Assembly (NCBI RefSeq): GCF_000372725.1
Contig: NW_005199314.1
Coordinates: forward strand, 1-64,000
DNA from: Emiliania huxleyi CCMP1516
Taxonomy: Eukaryota > Haptophyta > Isochrysidales > Noelaerhabdaceae
Length of the DNA: 64,000 nucleotides
Direction of reading: 5' to 3'
Shown: piece by piece, positions 40,918-51,002 of the stretch
Layout: every line of letters begins with the position of its first letter
Numbering within the stretch: the stretch's first letter is position 1
Made by a program: the position numbers and the translations under genes
The notes under the pieces: model-generated
Told to the model about the DNA's origin: nothing
The model's input: the letters and a program-made list of their open reading frames with translations, nothing else
Databases searched by the model: none

Positions 40918-42943
40918 TCAGACGCGCCTCCGGAGCCGGCCGTCGTCGTCGCTCGGCCCGTACTTTGAGGCGGTGGACTGGAACTCGGCGATCGGCGCGG
41001 GGCGGTGCATCGGCATCTGGACGGGCGACAGCTTCATCCCCTCGAGCGTGTCGCGCACGGACTTGTAGACGAAGCGGTTGAGCTTGGCGGAGAAGTGGTA
41101 CCCGTCGGGGTGCTCCGCCTCGTGGTAGTTTGCCAGCTGGTACTGCATCATGTAGTTGAGGTTGAGCACCTGCGCGACGCCGGCAAGTCTTGGTCCCGGC
41201 CTTGCCATCACTCGGCAGAGGTCGGCACGGCGCACGAGGCTGGCGTGAGTGGTCTGGGGCTGGGGATGGGGGGTATGTCGCTGAGCACCGCGCCACGAGG
41301 GCCCTTGACGGGGTTGACGCCCGCTGTGCCGAGGCCCGCCGCCTCGCCCGCCTGCAAGCGGCCACGTCCGGACTGGGGCCGGAGCTTGTGTGTGTGGGCA
41401 GCACTGTGCGGGCCCGCGCTGCGCCATGCCCTTCTCGCTGCCCCACTCTCTGCCCCACTCTCTGCTCCCCTCTCCTCTGCCCCGCCTCTGCTCCCGTCGC
41501 TGCCCCCCTTGTCTGCTCTCCGTGTCTGACCCCGCCCCGGCTGCCTCGCGCCTCGCACGCGAGCGCGACGTACTGCTTGAGCGCGCTATTCGAGCCGGAC
41601 GACCCCTGCGTCACCACGCCCGTCAGCGTCTCTCCGCGCCCCGCCCCGTCGAGCCGGCCGTTAGTCACGCTCGAGACGTGCTTCGCCCACTTCTCCTAGA
41701 GAGCAGAGCCGCGGGAGCGTCGGCGGCGCGTCGCGGACGGGTCGAGGGACGCGCCTCGCAGCTCCTTGTTGATCCGGCCGGGCGTGATCAAGATGATCTT
41801 TGCGCTCGGCATCGCCTCCTGCAGCGAGCTGAGGACGGCGGCCATGTTCTCCTTGAACTCCTCCTTCGGCACGCCGCCCGGGGAGGCGGAGACGTGGTCG
41901 TTCGAGCCGAGGCTCAGCGTGATGGCAAAGACGTCCTGCCGCCCGGCGGAGCCGATTACTCTGCCGAGCTCGCGACCGCCCGAGGCTACCCGAGGCTACC
42001 CGAGATTGCCCGAGATTGCACCTGCCGGTTGATTGAGCCGAGGATCTCGCTGAGTGACGCGCGCAGCAGCCTGTGAGGCGGAGGGAGCGCCGTGGGAGCT
42101 CGCCACGTTGGTGCGGGCGCGTGCGACGAGGCCCCGCTCCCAGCAGTGAGCTGCCAGCGCCGGCGTGAGTGTGCCATGGCAGCGTGAGTGGTGCCATGCG
42201 TGCGCTGCCGTGGCGCGTGCGTCTCATCCGCACACCGCGAGTTGCAGCCGGAGTAGCCGCGGTTGAGCACATCGGCGGAGGTGCGCCTGCCCGCGCCACA
42301 CGCCGCGTGAGCGGCGCCTCTTCACAGCTCCAGCCGTGGCAGACGAGCTGGCGCCACGAGTAGTCGCGCTGCAGCAGCGTCAGCCAGCCGGGGCCGTGCT
42401 CCGGGATCGCGATGTCCATCCCCTGCCGCTGCAGCACGTCCGTCGCGAACGGCGCCTACAGGACACGTCCATGACACGTCCATCGCACGCCCATACCCTG
42501 CCGCTGCAGCACGTCGCACGAGGCCTACACAGGAGAAAGTGTGTATCATTTTCGGGGTCCAGCCGCCGCTGCAGCTCGCTTTTGGCAAAGGGCGCCTTCT
42601 TGTCCCAGGTCGGGTCGCACACGTGCTGCCCGAACTCAGTCAGAGAGTCGCCCAGCGCCAGGAAGATGGGCCGGCCGGAGGCGACGGTGTCGGGCGGGCC
42701 GAGCTCGCGCGGCGGCGGAGGAGCCGCCGCCGCCGCCGGTTTCGCCGCGGCTCCGTTGCCACCGCTGCCGTTCGCAGGCAACGTCTCGCCGCCAGACTCG
42801 AAGTAGGCGCGCAGCGCCTCCGCGTCCCAGCCAAAAGCGGACTGCGGCGGCACCACGTCATCGCAAAAGTACTCCTCCTGGAGCGCCTTGATCAGTGCCG
42901 CTTGGGTCGAGGCGAGCTTCTCGATGAGATCAGACACGCTCAT
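40918..42943 (-). CDS. SGNH/GDSL esterase, isoamyl-acetate-esterase-like
   Basis: Start ATG 42943, stop 40918, about six exons. After a helical N-terminus comes RPIFLALGDSLTEFGQHV with the nucleophile Ser in GDS (block I). Then follow PGWLTLLQRDYSW, DVLNRGYSGCNSR (family block), SLGSNDHVSASPGG (G-x-N-D block III), ILITPGRINKELRG, and EHPDGYHFSAKLNRF with the catalytic Asp and His (block V). The family hydrolyses small esters or lipids. Introns resolved: 42595-42456 (GC-AG, 140 nt) joins TWDKK to APFATDVLQRQG, and the next joins DYSW to RTSADVLNR. The first intron begins with a degenerate copy of the exon that follows it. Remaining boundaries are approximate. Confidence 0.85.
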
Positions 42944-44240
42944 GGCGCCTCTTTCCCTGCTCTGGGTGAGGCGACAATTGGGTGGGAGGCGGGCAAAAGG
43001 GCGGGAGAGGAACGAGCTCGGGGAGGCGCACCCCGACTGTAGGAATCGACCTGGATAAAGAAATCAGGCAACCTCAGCGGAGCTGGGAAGAGGACCGCCG
43101 CAAGCGGCGTGGCGTGGTGCGGTTGAGCATCCCTCCGGGGGCCCCTCTGCGCCGGGGAGGCGTTGTTGGAGGCTAGGACGCAAGCGTCCGTCGCCCTTTT
43201 CAAACTCGGGGCCCACTCCGCTACGCTCCGACCCGAATTTGGAGGGCCTAAAAGTTTAAGGTGTTGCTGCGCAAAAGGGGTCGGACACAGGGCGCAGCTC
43301 ATGCTAAGAGCTAGAAGGGGAGATGGAGAGAACAAGCACCCTGTCCCGTTATTGCGTACACCAGCACCACAAAAAAAAGCTCTCTCTCTCCTGTCCTCAC
43401 TCAGGGGGTCCACAACTACCGTGTCCCGCGACTAGCTGCCACGTTGCCGAGACCGAGAGCGGATCTCCTCCTGCTCCGCAAGGAGGATGGCCAAGGCTAA
43501 AGTCTTGCCGGAGCCGCCGGGCGCGTTGACGACTTGGAGAAGGTCGCCCTTCTACTTGTACTTGTTGAAAAGCTCGAGGGGGTGCTTTGTGGGGCGGTGC
43601 GCAGCCAGGCCAGCAGTGAGGGGAGGCGCACCCTCACTCTCCTCGGTTGCAGAGCTCGTCGGAGGCTGCGGCACGACGGGAGGGTCGCGACAGCAGTGTC
43701 CTCGGGCGAGCCGACGCGCATGTCCAATCAGCGCTGGGACTCATTGTGACGGCAGACGCCGGCTGCCTCTCCAACCGCTTCTGCAGCGTCCTTCTTTGCC
43801 CCGTGCATGGGCTCGATCCGATTCCGCAGCGTGTCGTCCCCAGCGGCGGTGCTGCGCGGGAGGCGGCCGCGGGCACGCTGGGCTCGATCAGCTTTCCCTA
43901 GCACGGATTTGGCGGACGTTCTTGGCTTCAATTTTACGGATGTGGCACCAGCTGATCACAGCACACTGGCACGACAAGGGCGCGGACTGGCGCGGACAGG
44001 CACACTCACCATAAGGGTACTCAGAAGAAAACCGCGCGGTCGCAGTCCAAGCCCCAGTCCAAGCCCGAGCAACGACTCTCCAAGTGCTCCATAGTCACAT
44101 CAGGGCCCACCGGTCCTTCCTCTTCTTCACTCTAACGGTAAATTCTTTTTCACGATTCGGGCTGCCGTGCTGAACGGGCGGCGGGGCGAGGCGCGGAGCT
44201 TCGAGGGCGGCCGCTACGCTGCGGGCGGGCAGCTGGCGGA
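42944..44240. other. Intergenic stretch with a P-loop remnant
   Basis: No intact gene. Holds a broken P-loop NTPase piece (43440-43600), low-copy sequence, and a diverged ACTGGCGCG repeat near 43955. The Yippee promoter must lie at its end. Confidence 0.45.
43440..43600 (-). pseudogene. Remnant of a P-loop NTPase / helicase-like gene
   Basis: On the minus strand a short stretch reads GDLLQVVNAPGGSGKTLALA, a clear Walker A motif (GGSGKT) in a helicase-like setting. The surrounding frame is not maintained, so this is a fossil fragment, perhaps of a mobile-element helicase. The source family is not identified. Confidence 0.5.
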
Positions 44241-45115
44241 ATGGGCCGCCTCTTTCTGCGCTACATCGAGGCGGAGAGCGTACACTGCTGCGCCTTGTGT
44301 GCGACGCACCTGGCAGCTCACGACCAGGTGGTCTCCCGCCAGTTCCGCGGCCGGCATGGCGACGCCTGGCTCTTTGGAGACGTGATCAATGTGAACGACG
44401 GTCCGCCGGAGAAGGTGCGCGTAGCTGCGCCGCCGCCCCTTCGCCGCCCTCCTCGCGGCGCCAGGCCTCGGGCCTCTCGCGCCCTCTCTCCGCACGGCCA
44501 CGCCGATGCTTGACCCTAACGCGCCCCGCTGCCACTGCCACACTCCGCCCACTCTGCCCACTGCTCCTCGGCCCGGCCCGCAGCGGCTCCTTCTGACCGG
44601 GTTGCACGTGGTGGCGGACATTTATTGCAACGGCTGCGACACGCGGCTCGGGTGGAAGTACGTCGAGGCCTACGAGGAGCAACAAAAGTACAAGGCGTGC
44701 AACGGAGCCGCGGGCGCCGCGGCCGCGGCCGCTGGCTCCCTCACCGCACCCCGCCCGCCCCTCCCCCGCACAGGAGGGCAAGTTCATCCTCGAGATGAAC
44801 CGGATCCTCAAGGAGAGGGATCTTCGCAAGCGAGAGGCATCCATTCTCCCCTCCTCAGCTCTCGCTGCGCTCGCCCGAACCGCTAGCGCCGGACTCTCTC
44901 TGCAGGCGGAGGCGGCGGGCGGCGGGGAGGCGAGGCACCGGCTGGCTGCGCTGGAGGACGAGGAGATGCTCACAGACGGCGGCGAGGGCACCGACGACGA
45001 GGCCGGCCAGGACAGCGATCCTCAGGCAACGCGGCGGGCGGCGCAGACAGCGCTGCAGGCCATGCATGGTGCAGCCTCAGAGCAGTGGGCGGCGGCGGAG
45101 CGGCCGGGCGGATAG
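44241..45115 (+). CDS. Yippee-like zinc-binding protein
   Basis: Exons 44241-44414, 44584-44694, 44774-44836 and 44906-45115 give about 185 aa. Intron 1 is GT-AG (169 nt); introns 2 and 3 are GC-AG (79 and 69 nt). The Yippee domain is complete: [86 protein letters not shown] and [11 protein letters not shown]. It carries the two CxxC pairs that bind one zinc ion. Yippee proteins are small, widespread eukaryotic proteins; in animals they are subunits of CTLH-type ubiquitin ligase assemblies. Unusual here is an acidic, Ala-rich C-terminal extension of about 70 residues ([17 protein letters not shown]) absent from the usual 100-120-aa family members. Confidence 0.95.
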
Positions 45116-45949
45116 AGATTGGCGGGGGGGGAGGGGTCATGACGCTGTGCTCGGGAGGCTGCGATATCGGAGATGCGCATTTTGCGCGGGGACTCGTCGC
45201 GATCCCTCTGACTCGCCGAGAGATATAGTGGAGTTGTACTCTACGACTACGTCTCTGGGGGTTGTGGTGTAGTCGCTCCTGGCGGTCCTGCGGCTGCGCT
45301 CTGTCGCTTGTATTGAATTTTACTGAACACGCCTTTGACCCCTCACGCATGCTTACTTCCTGGACGCTCGAGATCACGGGCGCACTTTTCTTCATATCTG
45401 GGGCCTCCGGCGCCAGTGCGAAGTCTAGTCGCCCTAAACCACCAGCCGATGAGCGACTCCCGGAGCGAGTCCCCGAGCAAGCGCGTGCGGATCGAACCGG
45501 CACCACCGCCTCAACCGGCAGGCACCTTTATGGCGCGCGCCGCCACTCCCTCGGCCTGCCCCAACAAGCGTCGACAAAACACTGATACACAGCCACTCAC
45601 AGAGACCAAACCTGCACTCAGAACAGCGCCAAAACGAGCGAACACGCGCCCACCAACCACACGCAACAGAGCATAGCACAAAATCCGACGCGCGCACTCG
45701 CGACGCAGCGCAGCGCAGAAGCTGACGCTGACGCTGACGCTGCGCTGCGCTCGCTCGCTTGCTGCACGGCACGCGCTCCGCACACGCACGCGCGTGCGCT
45801 CGCGCGCTACGCGTTCGCTCCGCGAAGGACACCCACAACCCGAACCCGAGACTCCCCACAAAACAAGAGCCCCTCGAACCGATAGAACCCAACTCATGCA
45901 CAACCACCTCTACAGCTGCTCATATAGCCGCGAATTTCTGCCATAGGGA
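45116..45949. other. Intergenic stretch / possible 5' exon
   Basis: An ATG at 45449 opens a short basic frame (MSDSRSESPSKRVRIEPAPP) that looks like a nuclear-protein N-terminus and could be a first exon of the next gene, but I found no phase-compatible donor. A (GACGCT)n-like patch lies at 45722-45742. An AG acceptor-like ATAG stands just before the next ATG. Confidence 0.4.
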
Positions 45950-48014
45950 ATGCAGGCTGCGATGGGCGAGTCCCTCCCGTACGTGGAAAAGGCGCTGATG
46001 ATCGAGACGACCCACATGAACAACACCCACGTGGGGACCGTTGTGGAGTGCATGACGCTCGACATGGAGTACGAGGGGGCAAAATTCAACTTGCACCAAA
46101 ACCGCAACACCTACTACCTCTCAAGCTCGGACGAAATGGTCGACTTCGACGCGATGCTGACCCGCTTTGCGTCGCCGGGCATCCCACTGCCCATCAGCGA
46201 CGGCTTCGTCGCCACCTACCTCGACGGTGCGGAAAAGAAACCCCTCCCCTGCCCAAATAAAGAAATATCCCTCACCCCCCCCCCCCCCCCCTCCGTCCTA
46301 CGACCCTCACAGGCGACCGGTGCAACATACCCCCCGGCGCCAAGATCACGATGAATGTGGTCGACCTCACCATGGCGCTAAAGGAGAAGACCAAGGAGGT
46401 CACCAAATCCAAGGACAAGAACAAGGTCCACTTCCGCGTCGAGATTATGCCGCAGTCGACCCTCCTCGCCGAGTCTGTGGACGAGGCCGAGATGACGCGC
46501 ACCATGCGCAACCTCTTCCAGGCGCCGCGGGGGACGACCCTCGAGATCGATGTCCGGAAGGCGGTCCAAAAGGCCTTCGAGGGATTCTCGTTCAACATCA
46601 CTGCGATGAGCTTCTATGTTGACATCACGGTCAAGCGGGACGACGAGTCGAAGGCCCTATAGCGGCCCACCCACAACTCTTCCCTACCGACCAAAGACAG
46701 AATCCCCCCTTCCCCCCCCCCCGATGCAGCATCCCATCTGCATGATCAAGCCGCGCGCGGACTGCCAGACGACCTCCGGCGCGGCCATCCGCATCGAGCC
46801 CATTTCCGGCATCCGAGGCAAGCCCGCGATGGCGTGGCAGCACGACGAGAGCCACTCGGCGGCGAGCAACACGCTCCTGGGCTTCACACCCACGCCGCCC
46901 CCCCCGCCCGACGTCCCCATGCACGTCTGGGCGCGCCCTCTCGTGACCGCGATTCAGGAAGTCTGCTTCGCCTCGGGCCGCATCATGATGCCGTACTCGA
47001 AAGGCCTCGACGGCGCGGCCCCGGGCACCAAGCTGTTCGGGTGCCACACCAAGGCACAGACCCCCCTTCTTCCCCACCCTTCCTCCCGCCCTTGACTGCT
47101 CCACCAATCCACCAAACTGCAAACAGGTCCAATTCGACGCCCTGCACGACGTCCTCATCCACAACCCCAAGGGCCTCCCCGCGATCACCAAGGCGGACGG
47201 CCGCATCCACGTGGCGGACAAGGACGGCCGCTCCTGGCAGTTTGACCTCTTCTCCCGCCGCGAGTCCATCTTCTGCTCCAAGCACGAGTCGCAGCAGACC
47301 GCACAAAAGAAATCACAGAAAAAGAAAACCACTCCGGAATATAGGTGCCTCAAGCTGCCTCCATTCGCGAGGTTCAACGGCGTCGTCGCGCACCACATCA
47401 CGCAGCTGCAGCAACAAGGGCTGGTGGGGGACTTGAGCCGAGTTTGGTGCGACTGCCGCTCGCTCAGCGGCCCCCCACCCGGCCCCTCGACCGCAAACAA
47501 GTCCGCGGAGGAGACGGCAGCCCTGCGCAACCGCCTCGTCGAAGCGCGAGAGAAGCGGAAGCGAGAGCGGGAGGAAGCGGAAAAGGCCTACGCGAAGCGC
47601 CGCGGCTCCACCTCCGCCGACAACGCATAGGGCCTAGTGATGCTGCTACACAAGCGCCACCCTCTTCCGAGCCACCTAATCCCGTTTAACATCCAGCGAC
47701 CGTCTCCACTAGGCAACCCCTTTGTGATGAGAGGGGAGAGCGAGAGAGACCTCGTGGTCGAAGGATTCGGACAGGTGCTGGAAGGCCGACGCGCACCAGC
47801 GGCAGTAGCAGCAGACCACAATCCGCCACTCCTAGTCCATGCATCATCGGCACTAGTCACGCCGGACAAGAGACAAGAGACACTCTCCAAGATGCTTACT
47901 CACATGATCCAGGGCCAAGCCATAGGACTGGTCTGCGCTTGCGCCCCGCGCCGCTGCCACGGCGAGATCATACTAGAAAAGCTGAAGAAAATGTATTGCG
48001 AGATAGCAAAGTAA
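45950..48014 (+). CDS. Five-exon protein of unknown N-terminal family ending in a DUF4326 domain
   Basis: Exons 45950-46226, 46313-46653, 46730-47053, 47127-47624 and 47697-48014 keep one frame and give about 585 aa. Introns are 86, 76, 73 and 72 nt; the first is GT-AG, the rest GC-AG, with long C-runs before the first two acceptors. Exons 1-4 encode unrecognised but protein-like sequence (MIETTHMNNTHVGTVVECM, RVEIMPQSTLLAESVDEAE, VQFDALHDVLIHNPKGLP) ending in a basic coiled coil (REKRKREREEAEKAYAKRR). Exon 5 is a DUF4326 domain: RPSPLGNPFVMRGESERDLV at its start and GLVCACAPRRCHGEII near its end. DUF4326 is common in phages and large DNA viruses. Without the last intron, exon 4 ends at 47630 and a separate DUF4326 gene begins at ATG 47640, only 9 nt later. 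Confidence 0.75.
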
Positions 48015-48083
48015 GGCTCATGGTCTAGTGGTTCGGGGACCAACATTCTGTCTAAAGGCCCGGGTTCGGGTTTATCTCGGACA
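48015..48083 (+). repeat. tRNA-derived sequence (SINE head or decayed tRNA)
   Basis: TGGTCTAGTGG is a perfect RNA polymerase III A box and GGCCCGGGTTCGGGTT a near B box, 28 bp later, in the arrangement of a Glu/Asp/Gly tRNA. The acceptor stem and T stem do not pair, so it is not a working tRNA. It begins directly after the preceding stop codon. Confidence 0.6.
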
Positions 48084-48825
48084 TGTTTTTGGCCACACAA
48101 AGAAGTCACTGTGAGAGTCATTTTGTTGACACAAAAGAGAAACGATTTATCACCTTGACAAACAGCGACGACCAGCAGCACCGACCTAGAGCAGCGTCCT
48201 GCCGAGTGTGTGTAGCACCGACGCAGACGCACCCCAGGCACTACACTACGACGGCTAGGCAGACCTCACCAGTCCGATAAGGATCAACTGGAAGGTTGAA
48301 CCTCGAGCTTAGACAGAACGGGCGCGACAGACTCCAGGGGAGATCGCGCTCTACTCGGGGCACCAAGGAGGAAAACCGAAACCGTTTGGGTGCCCCACAA
48401 CAACTCAAACGCCACAACTTAAGCGCCACACCTCCCCCCCACGTCCCCCCCCCCTTGGGGACGTAGCGCACGCCCTTGCTCGGAGAGAGTGGGGGGGGAG
48501 GGGGGGTGGGGGAATAGGAGGAGCCAACGAGCTCGGAGTAAGGTCCACAGTAGAGAGGCCGGCATTTAAGGCGTAACTTCACCCTCGCTCACCTCGAGTA
48601 TATCTAGGCGCCCTGGTGCAGTCGGTCTTCGGATCAGCGGCCAGCTTCCCATCTAGGGCAGGGAACCCCCAGCGACGCTAGTGTGGCCTACGGTAGCCAT
48701 AGCTTGTACGCGATCCCGGGGCAGGGGGGTGTGGACTCTGGAGCTCCAAGAGAGGATCGAGAGAGGAAGGGAGATTGGTGTGCCGGTTTTTTGAGCTAGC
48801 AATTTTTTTTTTATAATATAAGAAA
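48084..48825. other. Intergenic stretch
   Basis: No gene. Contains C- and G-homopolymer blocks at 48427-48515 and a T-rich patch just before the transposon at 48826. Confidence 0.45.
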
Positions 48826-49579
48826 GGCTAGTTCCATTTCACTGTGGCACAGCTCGCGTTACAAAACCTTGATTTGACCATTTGCGCGACAAAGGTACAT
48901 CTGGGTGCCTTCCAGAGGCAGCTGCGACCCCGCCGAGTGGACGGTAACGCACAGCAGGTGGCGCGGTGCGTTACCGTCCACTCCGCTGGATCGCAGCTGC
49001 CTCTGCGCGTCCTGGGGATGTACCTTTGTCGCGCGCCGGAGACGACTCGACGCCGCTGAGATCGGAGATCAAGCTCTGACAGGTCGCACGTCGCTCCTTT
49101 GACGCCGACGTGACTCACCCGTGCAGATCACATCAGGACACGGTCTCGACGCGCTCGGTACGACGCGTGCGACCCGTCTCGGGTCAGGTGGCACGACGCT
49201 CATCGCGCCTACCAGCGCTGCCGTGCAGGTTGCCACGACGAGGTCGAGCACGCTTCTATACGCTCGCCGAGCCTTCCTTTCCATCCCATTTGGCAGCCTG
49301 GGAACGGTGGCGGTCAGAGGCAAAGCATACGAGGGGTGGTGGAACCACATGTCACGGCTACTGCCGGCTCGACCCCACGATAGCCTCCGGAGGCTGACTT
49401 TGAGGCACAATCATCGGACGACGTCGGCGAGTTGAGTCGCGCTCGCGGTAGCCAGATGACCTCTCATACTAGTATCATCGGCCATGGCCGCAGGGAGCGC
49501 GGGGGAGGGCGCTGGGAGCAACACGGAGCTCCGTTCGACGTTTTCAAGATTAGCGTGTCAGAGTGAAATGGAACTAGCC
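48826..49579. mobile_element. DNA transposon-like element, 754 bp, with internal foldback
   Basis: Inverted termini GGCTAGTTCCATTTCACT (48826-48843) and its complement (49562-49579) are perfect over 18 bp. AAA lies on both sides, a possible 3-bp target duplication. Inside, 48884-49034 is a long imperfect palindrome with arms of about 65 bp, including GTGGACGGTAACGCAC facing GTGCGTTACCGTCCAC. No coding capacity. Confidence 0.75.
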
Positions 49580-51002
49580 AAAGCGCGTGTCGCATAGATT
49601 AAGAAACCACGCCGAGCGATTTCTGCAAAAATCTAAGAAACCACGGCGCGCCGCAGGCGCGGCTCCGAGAAAAGGCCAGAGACGAGTGTGAACGGGAGCT
49701 CCCAGCTCGTCCTCTGGGGGCGGGGGCGCGGGGGCCCCCGGAGGCACCGTGCGCCGCGCAGCAGTGCGGAAACGGGGCCCCGGCTCCGTTAGTCTCCGTT
49801 AGCACCAACTTCCCGATTAAGCTAGGTTAATCAGAGGGCAGATTTGGAGAGATCTCGAGGAGTACATACAGATAGACCCTCCAACCATCAGAAAACTCCG
49901 ACCTGATCGGTCGTACTGACCGCCGACAGATCACTCCAAACAGCAGACAGGCCGACGTCTGCACGCGGCCGGCCGGGCGAGAGGCTTGACACGATCCGAC
50001 CCTGCGACCCTGACGCTGCTGCTCTAGCTATCAGACATGCACTGCTGACTGCTGCCACAATGTGCGACCTGTGCTGGCCCACTTGGCGGCCTTCCCGGTC
50101 AGTGGTGAGGCGCAGTTCAGAGCTGTCGATGGCACGATGCCGCACTGGTCCCACATCGGTGACACGAGACCACCACGTTTGCCGGTCCAAGAGAGAGGCA
50201 CCGGCGCTGTCCTGAGAAGGTGCGTGGTCCCTCTTGACTGCCCATGCGCGCGAGGCTGCGTAGGCATAGCCTCGAGAGTGCCAACAGCCAATCCGAGGCG
50301 ACGCGCATTGCGTCAGAAGCGTGCACGCAGCTGGAAGGACACCTTCCTACTGGCCGTACGATCAGGTCGTCACTGAATGCTTGATACTAAGGCCGCGAGC
50401 TATGCAGGCGGTCAGTTGTGCATCATGGCACGGTCAGCAGCGCCGACAGGCTGTCGCAAGGCGTGATAGCATGGCCGCAAGTACGCCGGATTCCCATGAA
50501 AACAAGTAAAAATGCGCAAAAAAGAAGAGGGAAAAATCGAAAAAATCGGCGCCTGCGGCGGGCCATGGGACCCCATCGCCCCCCCGCACGGATACCCCCT
50601 AGGGCCCTCGCGCCCCCCAGAGAGCTCGTCAAGATTTCTCTTCGCCTGCGCGGCGCGCGCACTTGGCATTTTGCACACCGCTGTTTATACTCGTTTATTC
50701 ACGAGGCGACCCCACTTGGAGCACTTGGAGTGCAGTCATTAACCGCACATCCAGGGCCGGGGAGCTCAGAAGCGCACCCAGCGGGCCGGATGATTGGCAT
50801 CGGGTTGCGGGCAAGAGAGCCCTAGCCCTGGGGGTGCGCGTTCGCAGGGAAAGGGCCGTAAAGTAAACAGAGGTCCCAGCAGGCAACCTCGTTTGCAAGT
50901 CTGCGGTGTTCTGAGTGAGCGGTGTGGATGGAGGCGTGTGCGTCTTGAGTCGGTGGCAGACTGGCTGGCGGCATCGGACTAGTGACCGCAGCTCTACCAT
51001 AA
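49580..51002. other. Intergenic stretch with R1 copy 4
   Basis: A short direct repeat of AAATCTAAGAAACCACG-type sequence lies at 49598-49650. R1 copy 4 (inverted) is at 50715-50870, ending 133 bp before MON1. No gene. Confidence 0.5.
50715..50870 (-). repeat. Dispersed repeat family R1, copy 4
   Basis: Nearly full-length inverted member of the family at 15541-15725, starting CTTGGAGCACTTGGAGTGC. Confidence 0.85.
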
